Part shown: positions 10,931 to 22,700 of the stretch, piece by piece
Layout: the number at the start of each line of letters is the position of its first letter
Numbering within the stretch: position 1 is the stretch's first letter
Assembly: GCA_036873135.1 (NCBI GenBank)
Contig: JAPTYO010000007.1
Location: forward strand, 11,266,763-11,330,762
Direction of reading: 5' to 3'
DNA: 64,000 nucleotides
Source of the DNA: Clarkia xantiana subsp. parviflora
Taxonomy: Eukaryota; Streptophyta; Magnoliopsida; Myrtales; Onagraceae
Position numbers and translations under genes: made by a program
The notes under the pieces: generated by a model
Databases searched by the model: none
What the model was told of the DNA's origin: nothing
What the model saw: only the letters and a program-made list of their open reading frames with translations

Positions 10931-13900
10931 ATGGCAGTGGTGATTGAGAGCTCGGTTTGGGAGCCGAATCCTTCCCTTTTCATCTTCATATTCTTATGTT
11001 GCCTCCTCTCAATCTGCCTTTACCCCTATGCCGCGAAAAATACATCTCCTTCCCCATTTCAGCACGCGACTGCGCCGTCCTTTCTCCGTTTCAGGCGCAA
11101 CTTCCTTGTAATTTTCTCCATCGCTTCAGGTCAGCTTTTTTTTATGTCCGTTTTGATGCTCCTATTATTGCACTCACCTGGGTATATAATGCATTCATCA
11201 AGCTGTTTCTTATCTTTGTTGAACTACATATTTCAAAGAAATTATATGGTATTAACTACCCAAAATTATTATGTCGGTAGTAATGGAAGGAGTGTGGTCA
11301 GTGATCGGAGAATTTGAACTAAGCAACTATGGGATCGGTAGAGAGCAAATGGTGCTGTCACTTTTTTCCGGATTTGCTGCTGCATTTTTTGCAGCAACTT
11401 TTTCGGGTGTGCTTTCTGACATCATGTAAGTGCATTTTGCGGTGCCTTTTCTTCTCTCGTATTTCTGTATTATGAACTTGTCTTTTTTGGCCAAATAAGG
11501 ACAATTGTTTGAAGAATGTAAATTGCTATCAAGAGATCTGCCAGTGCCTAAATCACTATTAGAGAAGATGAGTTAAAATCACGTGTATGAAATGAATATT
11601 CTATTCATCTTCGCAAATCACAAGTTAGCCCTGTGACCTGGTAAATTGTTCTTTCAGTAGCACTTTGAAATTAAGTGTTTTAGCATTATGCAATTTAGTA
11701 GCCAAGTTGCCAAGTTCTTATCATCACATTGTCTTATTGATGATGTAGCCTAGAAAAGTAACTTTTTTAGTTACATACTCTTATGTTATGCAATGGAGAT
11801 GGGCATGGGAACGAAGATGTTTTGGCATCGGGTTATGTTCAGCAGTTTCGTATGTATTCCTACGATGCTCAGTATACCAGATGTAATACAAGATCTTTTG
11901 GTCATACAGGAATACATTAGCTATTGATGTTCGCAGGTCATATTTTCTCAAGTGTGTTTGGAGGATGTTATTAATGTCACGTCAAAGAATTTTTTTTAAA
12001 AAACAAGTGTCATACTTAACAGATTTTTTTTCAAAATATTCAGCTATGTGGATATGAATAGCACATTATCAGCATATTTTGAATTAAATTTTTGCGATGG
12101 AATTTTTCTGCAGAGGTCACAGAAAATTCTGCATCCTGTTTTGCGTCTTGCACCTATTCGTAGGTGTCTGGAAGAGGATGACTGCAGGGCCTAGTATCTG
12201 GCTAACTACTATATGTTTATCTGTGGCTTCTTCAATATATTCATTTAGCTTCGAGACCTGGATGGTACTTGAGCATGAAAAGGTTTGTAATAAGCTTTCC
12301 AGTTTATTGTTCTTATGAGTTGATACATTTGCCTGAATATCCCATGGAAATGGAAGTGTCTGGGATGCTGCTATTGGCCACTGATTAACTTTCATATTGT
12401 CTTTTGATTTGTAGCAAGGCCATAGACAGGACTTATTGACTGATACATTTTGGTTGATGACTTTCTTTGAGTCTGCATCATTGATCGGAAGTCAGATTTT
12501 TTCAAATTGGATCATTAGTGATGTTGGAAAGAGGAGCATGGAAGGCACTTTCGCTGCAGCCATCTTCTTGGCTGCTGTAGGCATCGCATGTATCACTTGG
12601 GGATGGAGAAAACCTCCTCAAACGGTAGAGGTTGAAGAGCACAAATTATCTTATGCATCTATATTACATGGTAAGTTTTAGTTTATTTAGCAAAGAACAA
12701 AAAGAGGGTGCTGAGAACATCTTGAAGATTGATGTTTGTTCACTAGTTTTCACTTATTTCAATTAATTCTAAATGAAGTAAACTATTTTCCCCATCAATT
12801 CCCAGTTGAAGGACTTCAAACCTCTGCTTTTGTACGGCTAATATTTGCATGTGAATCTCCTAAGCCTTCTTTATTAAGGATACCCTTTTCTCAGTAGCTT
12901 TTTATAGCCGTCATCTACTACATTTTTCCTTACTTTTTCCTCCTATTTTTAGTTTATTTTGGTTTTATGTTTTTGTATATGCTTTTGCACACTGCTTTCT
13001 TATACAGGATCATCCTATTATTTTTCATGAGATGGCTACAACTCTGAATCTTGACTTTGGTATGATCATAAGTGTTTAGAAAATTGAGCCAGTACCTTGA
13101 TTATAAGGAGGCGGAGATAGAAACTGTGCCAGTACCTTGATCATATGGAGATAGGTTAAACATAATGTATTACAGCAAACCTGCTTGATTTCCACTTTCT
13201 AGAACCATACAGTTTTCATTGCACCACTGCCATCATTATTTTCCGCATTATTATTCAGGTTGAGCAATTCTGACACAAATATACCATGGCTGGCAGATAA
13301 GAGGATATGGTTATTGGCATGTGCACAAGGTTCGCTGCAGTTATCTGTAGCCGTTTTCTGGATTCTCTGGGCTCCAACTCTGGTGGTATGGTTCTTCTGT
13401 GAAAGTAAAATATACTTAGAAGAGAGCATTACATTTTGTTGTCGACTTGTGTTTGTCAGATACCTTGATTAGTACAAAATATTTCATTATGAAAAGCTGG
13501 ACTTCCTTGTGTACCTTGATGTGTCAAATCATAAGACAGTATATACATTTTAAATGAGTATTTGTCATGAAATCTGAGATCATATTTGTAGATCAGAAAA
13601 TATGTCAGTGCGGGGAGATTTAGAGTGGAAGAGATACCTTTTTTTTTTTGTAGAGTACATTTATCCATCAGTATCACCAAATCAGTTAAAAACAGTTCTT
13701 GTCCAAGCTTGCCAATCAAGCATGGTGATTTTAGTTTATTATATTCATGCAGGCTGATGGTCGGGACTTGCATCTTGGCATGGTATATGCATGCCTTTTA
13801 GGATCAAGAATGCTTGGGAGCACGATATTTCCGTGGCTTATTGGTGGATCATCACTGAGAACTGAGGATTGCCTAGTTTATACATTCATCATATCAGGGT

Positions 13901-15127
13901 CCGTCTTCTTTGTGGTGGCTTATGATTACCAGGTATGGCATTGTTTCCCATGTGTTTTTGTCAATTGTGAATAAAATGTATATAGTGTAATGTCTCTTTC
14001 TATTTTGCAGGAAGTTGGGACTCTAGTGTCGTTGTTCTGCTTGTTCCATGGCTGTGTTGGGATAATAATACCTTCTCTTGCGAGATTGAGGACAATGTGG
14101 GTAAATTTATGCTCTTTCTATTGTCCTTTTTTCTTAGGAGTTTGTGCTTTTTGCAATTCAGAATTGACGTGCTGCACTGTATGTTTTATTTCACAGATAC
14201 GTACCGAATGAACTACGAGCAGGGATGATGAGCCTTTCTCTTGCCCCTGCAAATGGGGCAGTCGCATTACTTGTGTTGCAAGTGAGTGCTTCTGAACTCT
14301 TCTTATATATGTGTGCATCACGCGTTTATCGTTTATACCCGAAAGATGGATTAAAATCATTTAGATATCTGAGAAAACACGGTTTGACGAGTTGGTACCT
14401 TAGATAATTTTTGTGCGTTTTAGGTAATTTAGAATTCTAAAGTGCTGCACCATCACTTTACCTGTCCATTTTGGACGGAAAGTGATCACTCGCCTAGCAC
14501 GTGATCACTAATGGCACTTGAATGGACAAATGTACTCATGTATTCTTCCTCCTCCTGTCGCTGCTACTGCTGCTGCTGCTATTTCTTGAATCAGTTAATT
14601 TAGACTAAAGATGGGTAATACCCAGATCCAAATTCTTAATTCAACTCGGTATTCTCAGAGAAGTTCAGTTCTCTGGTGAAGAAGCTGCTTTGCAGTCCTT
14701 GCAGCCTGATCTTGGTCATTTCCAACAACTTTGATCATCTAATCTCAACTTTGAACTCAGAATCATTGTCCTTGTCCCTAAACCCTAAACCCTATTCGAG
14801 TGTCATTAGTGATCACTTTCTGTTTAAAAGGGGACGGGGTAAAGTGATAGTGCAGTTACCTGAAAATACCAATTTGTCAAAACGTGTTTAGTTAGGTACC
14901 TAAATGATTTTAACCCTAAAAATATATTGCAGAAGAAATTAGCAAAGTTGGAATATGTTTGAGTATTGTTGGGGGGCTTATTACTTTTGCAGGGAGGGTA
15001 TTATAAGACAATGAGCAATGCAACAATAATAGCATTGGCTGGTGTCGGACTTTTCGTAGCGGGTGGTTGTATGCATGGTTTGAAGCGGTTAGGGAAGCAG
15101 CCTTACTTAAACTTGCATAAATCATGA
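10931..15127 (+). CDS. MFSD5-type major facilitator (putative molybdate-anion transporter)
   Basis: Nine exons join in frame to 447 aa: 10931-11129, 11281-11425, 12114-12282, 12415-12670, 13297-13385, 13753-13932, 14011-14096, 14197-14281 and 14993-15127. The protein opens with a hydrophobic segment (FIFIFLCCLLSICLYPYA). The family blocks WSVIGEFELSNYGIG, FSGVLSD, SFETWMVLEHEK, GSRMLGSTIFPW and YVPNELRAGMMS follow. About a dozen hydrophobic stretches fit a polytopic membrane protein. The plant MFSD5 family is usually annotated as molybdate-anion transporters and is about 450 aa long, so the model looks complete. The substrate is inferred from family annotation only. Exon 7 must end at 14096 (donor GTGGGT), because the alternative donor four bases later shifts the next exon into a stop. 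Intron 8 carries a fold-back element. Confidence 0.92.
14348..14916. mobile_element. Fold-back element in intron 8 of the MFS gene
   Basis: It begins GGATTAAAATCATTTAG and ends CTAAATGATTTTAACCC. The arms continue inward with matched TTTGAC.A.TTGGTA, GGTAA.TTA, CATCACTTTAC and AAAGTGATCACT blocks. The arms are about 200 bp and the spacer is short. Ends with a GGG/CCC bias resemble the other fold-back elements here. No target duplication is evident. Confidence 0.7.
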
Positions 15128-16954
15128 TCCAACAATGCTTGGTTTTAGTGGTGATGGATTTCAGTAGTGTTATAATGTGGTGGGGAGGGAAGCTGCATAT
15201 CATTGTTTCAGTGCAGTGCAGTGCAGGGGTTAGTTAGTTCATGGCTTGCTCTAAAGAGTAGTACTTTTCTCCACCACTGCTTCCTGACTGTAGAAGAAAT
15301 TTTGGTTTCTTATTACACTAGGGAATGGAGAGTATTAAATCAATTTTTATTATTTTTTATATATTAGTAGTATTATGTGTTATTGATTAACGGCATGTTA
15401 TCTAGAAGATACTGACTGATTGGTTGACGCCGCTAATTACTATACTATATACTAGAACAAAAGTATTGCCTTTTTGTTTGTTTGTATTTGTATAATAATA
15501 AGGCTAAAGAAGATAATGAAGCGCATTAATTAATTAATTAATTCCTTACGTGGCTGGCTGGGTGGGAAAGCAAGATCCTCCATTATCAAATCTAAATCTT
15601 AGCGTGCGTCGGATGTGGCAAAATACTGAGAAATGAGAGAATTGCATGCACTTCTTTATATCATATCGTGATTTATACTAATTGTATAGTATGACACTCA
15701 AAAGATAGTTATATATACTATTTGCATATTTTTTTATTCCTTCTTTTGTCGAGTGTTTTAGCAAATATCCATACATAAATCATGGAGTATTAATTATCTC
15801 AAGAAATTAAAGCGTAAAGACTAATATTATCAGATTAAGTAAAATATTGCATTTCACATGTTATGCCATTGAATACCGAAGCAAAAGTGAAAAGAGTTGT
15901 TATAGTTGAAGTGTTTTTTACTGCCGTAGAATTAGGTAGGGTATTATTAAGTTAATAATGTTTTTTATTATTGTTTAAGAAAGTTGGAATTAGAAGGAGG
16001 AGTGGAGTGAGTTAATTAAATTAATGGTTGGAAGCGAAAAGGTAAGAAAGCACAATACAATTAGTAGGACAAATAACTTTAGAAGTCAGATTTCGCCCGC
16101 CCACGATAAGCCAGCCGTCCAAGAGCATTATACCACAAGCCAAGCCTTTGAATTCAGTAGCTAATACTTTTTCCATTTTGTAAAAATAAAATTAAATACG
16201 GAATCACATAAACGGCGGCATTCACTAAAACATTCCCTAAAACATTCTTTAATCCAAATACCGAAATTCTCTACAATTATGAATTTTTGGAATGGCAGGA
16301 CTATTCACTATAGGATAGGGGATGACAATTTGTTGCATCCACAACAAATCGTGTTTGAGTTAGGTTTTGACGTACTGAGCGAGCGGGTCAAAGAAGTTAT
16401 ATGCAAATAGATCTCATCATTACCGTATGACTCATTAAAACTTAAAAGCGCTACGATAATGTTTCCCTGACAAATTTGAAGGACCACATACAAAATATTT
16501 TCCCTTCCCCAAGAAAGAAAGAAATGAATGAATGAAAGATGGGTCTCTATCAGAAGGCCAAGCGCATGCTAAAGAATCAACGGGGAGGCAAAAGTGGCAG
16601 GCCGGCCCGCCCAGAAGAACCTACCATACAGTACTACTGTTTTAGTATTTCCATGGTTTTGTTTACCTGCACTCTTCTCTCTCCGGTTTTTTTTTGTTTG
16701 GAATGTTCTAATGCTATCATCAATTCATCATAAAATGCTTCATGTTTAAATTAATATTTATTCATTAAGAATGCTATTAGCGTTAATGTTAAAATTCTTT
16801 TATGGAGACGTCTTTAGCGGAATAATATCTATAGAAATGCTTGATGTTTAAAATAATATTCATTCATTAAGGATTAAAGCTCTTTTTTAAGCTCTTTTTA
16901 AGAAGCTCTTTTTTAAGAAGTTAAACTCTCAAATTCGTTTAAGAGTTAATTCAA
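15128..16954. other. Intergenic region; one imperfect 101-bp spaced direct repeat
   Basis: No gene is recognised. A 37-bp segment, AAATGCTT(C/G)ATGTTTAAA followed by TATTCATTAAG, occurs at 16733-16769 and again at 16834-16870. A small plus-strand open frame (16539-16733) has no known domain. ATTAATTAATT tracts occur near 15527. Confidence 0.55.
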
Positions 16955-16963
16955 CCAATATTG

Positions 16964-18155
16964 GGGGAAAATCCCCAAATACTCATATTTGGTAACTCAA
17001 ATACAAAAACAAGATATGGTAAGTTTTTTTGCACAAATTTACCTAGTGGCGCATTTGAGAAATGCGTTATTTCTATAGCGCACTTGGGAAATGCGTTATT
17101 TTCCGTTAATTAACGTCGACTGCAGTAATTAGCATTAATTACTTTTTTTTTTTATTTTTCCAAATGCGCATTAGCTACAGGAATAGCGCATTTCCATGCG
17201 CAACTAAGTAAATTGGTGCCAAAAACTGACCATACCTTGTTTTTGTGTTTGAGTTACCAAACATACATATTTAGGTGGATTAATATATGAAAAGTCTGAA
17301 ATTTGGCCAATGTTAACGGGAGATGTCTGAAGTTTAAAATGTTAATATGAAAGGTTTGAAGTTTCAACTTTGTAAATTTTTTGTTTTCTGTCCAAATTTA
17401 ACAGAACCACATGAAATGTCTGATTTATCCATTTGTAATATTTTAAATAAATTAAAAGTTTAATTAATGGAAGATTAAATGACGAAAATACCTCTTTCAC
17501 CAATTAAAACATAACCCAACTCCGGCCACCACCCAGCTCCGGCGACCACCACCACGGCCGGCCACCACCCAACTCCGGCGACCGCCACCGCGGCCCCGAT
17601 TGGGCCCAAATCGAGGCCACAGAGCTCCGATCTGGAGCTCTGTGGCTCAGGTCAGAGCGACCGAGCTTCGATCTGGAGCTCTATGGCTCAGGGTCGGAGC
17701 CAACGAGCTCCGATCGGAGCTTTGTGGCTCTGATTTGGGCCCAATCGGGGCCGGTGGCTCCAATTTGGGTCCAATCGGGGCCGCGGTTGTAGTCGCCGGA
17801 GTTGGGTGGTGGTAGGCGGAGCCGGGTGGTGGTTGCCGGAGTCGGAATGGTGGTCACCGGAGCCGGGGCGAATGTCGGAGCCATGGTGGCTTTAAGGGCA
17901 TTTTCGTCTTTTCATTCAAGCATGTGAATGGCACATTTGGATAGAAGGACATTTTGGGAATTTAATTTTATTTCAAGTCACATGCCAAGACATGACCAAC
18001 TTCCGTTAGTTTTAACGGAAAAAATTAACGGAGACCTCTTATATCAACAAAGTTGAAACCTCAGACCTCTCATATTAACATTTGAAACTTCAGACCTCTC
18101 CGGTTAACGTAGGTCAAACTTCAGACCTTTCATAGGTTATTATAGGGTAATTTTT
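16964..18155. mobile_element. Mutator-like fold-back element with 9-bp TSD and a nested inverted repeat
   Basis: The 9-mer CCAATATTG flanks the element at 16955-16963 and 18156-18164. The arms carry matching TATGAAA.GTCTGAA, ATGTTAACGGGAGA and AAAGTTGAAAC blocks in opposite orientation. The centre (about 17520-17890) is GC-rich with CCGGCGACCACCACC and GGCTCCGAT(C/T) motifs, also seen in the element at 54828-55598. A second palindromic unit at about 16974-17276, with TTTGGTAACTCAAA ends, lies inside the left arm as if inserted later. No transposase is seen. Confidence 0.78.
16974..17276. mobile_element. Nested small inverted-repeat element
   Basis: The left end CCCAAATACTCATATTTGG and the right end CCAAACATACATATTTAGG pair as inverted repeats. 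The pairing continues through GGTAACTCAAA, CAAAAACAAG.TATGGT, and inverted CATTTG and GAAATGCG blocks. It interrupts the left arm of the larger fold-back element. Confidence 0.6.
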
Positions 18156-18346
18156 CCAATATTGGGTTACTCTTCTATAGTTGATGTTTCTATTCCTTTC
18201 TTTCCTTCCAATACTAGAATATATATATTTATTCTCCCCTTCTCTCACTTTTTTCTCCATATATATTTGCTTTTCAGAGTGCTTGGCATCCTCCAATTGT
18301 CTATCTCTCATTTCAAATCCTGCCTAGCTAGCTATCTAGTTTTCTC

Positions 18347-18355
18347 TATAAATTA
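18347..18355 (+). promoter_or_regulatory. Probable TATA box
   Basis: TATAAATTA lies 59 bp before the ATG at 18406, after a C/T-rich stretch. The spacing fits a short 5' UTR for the gene at 18406-19840. Confidence 0.6.
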
Positions 18356-18405
18356 ACCCTACAACCACTTTGTTTATTCTTCCTACACAACAGAATCTCT
18401 AGAGC

Positions 18406-19840
18406 ATGGCAAAATGGATAGAAACAATACCTGATGATTCTTCTTCATCATCATCATCAGAAGAAGAAGCATTGTCTCTCTGCGATCTACCCAACAAGAA
18501 TATAACAGCTGACAATTTGGATGAGGAAGAGGAGGCTCCTCTGGTCGGGGACGACAAAGAGGACTCAGAATTTGATTTCCGATGGTGGGGCAATAACCAC
18601 ACCAACATTAACAATGACTCTCAAATGTGTGCAGCTGACGACCTCTTCTTCAACGGCCAAATCCTCCCTCTTCGCCACTCCGTCAGCTCCGACACCACCT
18701 TCCTCAGGTACCTATCTAATTCATTTATCTCCTCCAATCTTTTTTGTTGAATAAAACTGCATTGTTCATTCAAATTTATTAGACAATCAGTTAAGAAGCG
18801 GTGTCTAATTTTGTATCATCTTACATATCTACAATTAATTCTGAAAGAAATTTAAATCAAACGCTCTTTGCACGTCATCTGAGTAGTTTTACTATTTTCA
18901 ATAGAAGGAGAGACTCAACAATGAAACATTTCAATTAACTCGAAATTAGGATTGCATCTAGTTACACTATTGATAGAGGAATTACTGATTCACCAGATTA
19001 ATTCACTTTCAATTAACTAGGTCCATGTCAAGGTCGGACTCTCTGGATGATGGTTCGGTCACCCGGTTCATTGGTAGCCGGAGCAGCAGCATCGGAAGCC
19101 ACTACTCCTCCGCCTCATCCAGCAATTCAAGCTCCATCAACAGCAACTACTACAATAATAATATTATCACCAGAAGAAGAAGAAGCCCGCCTTTGCAGAA
19201 ACCCCAATTTCCGATCCACCAGCACCACCCTATAGGTATAGAGGCTAAACCCCAAACCATTAATAATGCTGCTAATTATAACACCCAGCATCGCCAATCG
19301 AACCCTAAGATGAGCCAACAGCCACCGTATGGCAGTAAAACGACCGTCTGGGACTTGTTCCGTACAGGACTGGTCCGTGGCCCCGAGATCCACCTTCGTA
19401 GTAATTTCCGGAAATTACCAAGCAAGAACGGTGACGTCACCACTACTAGTAAGAATAGTAGCAGGCGGCAGGGGTTTTTCCACAGGATCGGCACCGGCGG
19501 CGGGTTCCTAAGCGGAGGAAGCTGCAAGTGCTCAGTCGACACAGTTGTTCCGACGACCACGGAGATTCTTCTAACGGGAAACAACGGTGGGGCAGGGGCT
19601 CCAGCTCCACACAGTAGATCAGGTAAAGATGAAGGAACATTGCTACTGCGCTACTCAAAGTCGTCGACGGTGATGATGAGGAGGGAGAATGGGAAGAAAG
19701 AAAAGGTAAAGGAGGCAATGTCACGGCGTAGGGCAAATGAATGGCTAAAGGAGCTTTCACTTTCACATCAAAGCAGCAGCAGCTGTCGTACTCGGAGTAA
19801 TGAGTTATTGGAGAAGAGAATCATATCTCGCGTGCCGTAG
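18406..19840 (+). CDS. Plant-specific protein with ADDLFFNGQILPL motif (MAKR/DUF1645-like)
   Basis: Two exons, 18406-18707 and 19021-19840, encode 373 aa; codon AG|G spans the junction. The N-terminus is acidic with a serine run, then EFDFRWWG and ADDLFFNGQILPLRHSVSS at about residues 76-97. The second exon has a Ser-rich stretch with RSDSLDD and IGSRSSSIGS, then TTVWDLFRTGLVRGPEI, and a basic C-terminal third. A DLFxNGQILPL core is typical of membrane-associated kinase regulators and DUF1645 proteins. Those act at the plasma membrane in receptor-kinase signalling, but function here is only suggested. No transmembrane segment is seen. Low-complexity Ser/Asn tracts suggest a largely disordered protein. 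Confidence 0.8.
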
Positions 19841-20370
19841 ATTACTTACTACTTACCTTCCGCTTTATCGATCGTCAATTAGTATATCTTTCTACTTTAT
19901 TATATATAGATTTTTTTTTTCATTTTGTTCAAATTAAAGTAGCTCAATTTATTAGTGGATGCCTCTATCAACTTCCATTCGTCACCTTCAAGTAGGCCGG
20001 TCAATATGATACATAACGAGAAAAAGGTAAATAAGTGGACTTGAACTTGTGAGTGAAAGCATGGCAAAAAAAAACTTGTAAGTGAAGGTGGTTTTACATA
20101 CTTTCTAGTTTTTAACATATTTCAGTACCCTAATATTAAAACTAGTCTATTTTGATACAATAGTTAGAAATAGATCAACAACCTTAATTAATAAAGGTCT
20201 TCGACATGCTTCTGAATATATTTCTGACAGAGAACTTCGGATCAAGCTTAAAGTGGGTCTAGCTAGCTAGAACTACAAAAGAGAAATTCCAAGTGATGGC
20301 AACGATTTGTTCTTTGCTGCGTAAGTAAGTAATGACTCTGATGAATTCAGTATAATGGTCTTTCATTTTT
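19841..20370. other. 3' flank and intergenic, nothing recognised
   Basis: AT-rich with a short TATATATAGA tract. It presumably contains the 3' UTR of the preceding gene. Confidence 0.4.
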
Positions 20371-20384
20371 AGTCATTAACAGTT

Positions 20385-21605
20385 CTGGTCCTAATTTCGG
20401 TTTGGGACCGTTCAGGACCGAACCTTTTTTTTTTTTAAAGAAAACTCTGTACCGTTGTTTATAGGTGTGTGTGGGGGGGCCAAAATCTACCTTTCGTCGT
20501 TGTTAAGTTATCATTAGGGATGGCAACGGGTGACAGGTACCCGCCGACCCGCAGGTACCGACTCGATTTTGATCCGATGACCCACGACCCGCGGGGCGGG
20601 TTCAGGTTTGGGTTCACGGCGACCCGCCGATGCGACCCGACCTGAGCTTTCATTTTACATATATATTTAATATATGTATATTATATTATATAAAACTATA
20701 TGGGTAATACAACACATCGTCAAAATAACAATTATTCTAATGAATGGGGTGATTTATATTTGGATTATGAGTTATTTAATAATTTATGATTTAAATTTGG
20801 AGTTGAATTTGGATACGGTAACATAGAATTTAGAATTTAAGATTTAAAATGATAATTATACCTCACACGGGTCGACCCGACCTGAAAGTGCATGGGACTG
20901 GTCCGGTCGACCATATTGACCCGCGGGGCGGGTCCGGGTCTGGTGATACCCGCCCCTACCCGCCCCACTGACATCCCTAGTTATCATCCATGAAATTTTT
21001 CTAGAGTAACTTTTAACATAATAATAGGTCGTAAATATTCTCTCGACTATACTAGGTTTTGACGGTGTTACATTGACAGAGTTACTGCATGTGCTAGTTG
21101 TTTATAAGTATGATATGTTCGCAAATGAACATGAGAGTCTGAAAATTACGTAGCGAGATGAGCTTAGATCGCCACTACTAACCCATTCCTTTTTTTCACC
21201 AAAAAAAGGTTGTAAATATTTAAAAGTACAAAAAAAAAAAATTAATCTTTTACCGATAAATTTTTAATTTCTGACATTTGCAATGGATTTAAAAAATTAA
21301 TACCACCATAGATATTTGTATAAAATTTAATTAATGACAGATTACTTGAAAAAAGTTTGTATACTAGGACCGGTTTTGTCACCCCTATAACTTGGTTTTT
21401 TTTGCAATATAACAATAAGTATAAAAGTAAAATTTTAATTTGTTGACAAATGAAACAAAATATTTTACATATTTTAATAAATGAGATAGTTATATATTAA
21501 TATTTAAAAAATAAATTCGCATAACTAAATGTGACATTAAAAAAAAAAAAAATCGGTCCTGGACTGAAACCGGCACCGTTTTAAACGGTCCAGGACCGAT
21601 CCATG
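20385..21605. mobile_element. Degenerate inverted-repeat element (GGTCC/GGACCG-rich ends), probably hAT-like
   Basis: The left end (about 20385-20440) and right end (about 21540-21605) are inverted and share CGGTTT and CAGGACCGA blocks next to T/A runs. The interior is AT-rich and non-coding and contains the intact hAT-type MITE at 20515-20979. The exact ends and target duplication could not be fixed. Confidence 0.5.
20515..20979. mobile_element. hAT-type MITE with 8-bp target duplication
   Basis: It starts TAGGGATGGCAACGGGT and ends CCCACTGACATCCCTA. The 8-mer GTTATCAT is repeated exactly at 20507-20514 and 20980-20987. Subterminal regions are rich in GACCCGC/GCGGGT, and the middle is AT-rich. 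An 8-bp duplication and TAGGGATG-type ends are typical of hAT non-autonomous elements. It has no coding capacity. Confidence 0.92.
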
Positions 21606-21609
21606 CTCA

Positions 21610-22700
21610 ACCCTAACGATCGAGTATCTAAGGATGCGTACATAGGAGTACAACCTCATGTTGGATGATATTGTCTTGCTCGGAGTCTACTCTCTTAGTT
21701 TCGCTTAGGACGTCGACTTGGCTGTTTGAACTCCTTTGGACTTGAATGCTCATTCAGTCGGAACCTGTAAGAGGAATAGTGTGGGTTTTTCCCCTGATTC
21801 CTCTCTAAAACTTAAATTATTATATGTAAAATTGTCTTAAGAGACCGTGACCCGCACGAGTCTCGTTAATTTAAAACCCAATTATTGTCAATCTTTGTAT
21901 TGAAATTTCGATTTTTCGTATTCATACACGTTATTTTTTTGTAATAATTGTTTGTTGATTACCAAATAAAATTATTTGAACATTTATTCTTCATATTTTA
22001 GAATATTATATTTTACCTTTAGATCGAATGCACTCGGCGGGGCAAATTTGGACTCGGGTCATTAATATCAAGATCCAACAAAACTAGTGTAGAGAGAACC
22101 TCAACATGGTTGTTGCAATGCAACGTGCAAGGAGCGAGTATAAACAAGCCAATACAGTAATCGAGCTATATTCGTCTACAATTACGCAATGTCAAACTCG
22201 ACCAAGTTTGACTGAATCTCTGGTCTTTTCAACTTGAACCGGGCTCGGATTTTGTTCGACAAAATTATATTTGTGTTTCAAATTGCATTTTTGGCTAGGG
22301 CTTAAAATCGACTCGGCAAAATTATGTGTTCAAGGCTACTAAACTTTTGCTTGTACTTAAAGATTGAAAAAACTCGTGCTCGGATTGAGCTTAGTAATTA
22401 TTTATTGAATGGAATTTTAAGTATTAACCGAATTGATCTGAATAGTTGGTTCGTGTATTTGCAAACTTGGGTCCAGAGTCCAGACTCCAGCCAGGTCATT
22501 CGGCCTTGGAGAATGCTTGCTTCAATCAGGTCCGATAGATAATTTCCAATAGATTATGATAGCCTTCACTTGGGGCTCTCTTTCTCTTTCCACGACCAAG
22601 CCGTTGACACAAAGAAAGGAACATAAAACCCGTGTATTTCTTCATTGGATCGCTTCAGCAGCAGTTTCAACGCGGCAATAGCCACATCCACCACCGCTGG
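21610..22700. promoter_or_regulatory. Upstream region of SRFR1
   Basis: No gene or intact repeat was recognised. The last 140 bp, with a CT-rich tract near 22580, is presumably the proximal promoter and 5' leader of SRFR1. An in-frame GTG at 22632 was not chosen because the conserved protein starts at the ATG at 22701. Confidence 0.4.

Noticed and set aside
14011..14100. Alternative donor at the end of MFS exon 7 (after position 14100)
   Set aside because: It puts exon 8 into a frame with an early TGA; the donor after 14096 keeps the conserved YVPNELRAG.
19446..19766. Minus-strand open frame of 106 codons
   Set aside because: Shadow of exon 2 of the plus-strand gene at 18406-19840.
22632..22700. 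Upstream in-frame extension of SRFR1 from a GTG
   Set aside because: Non-ATG start; the family N-terminus aligns with the ATG at 22701.
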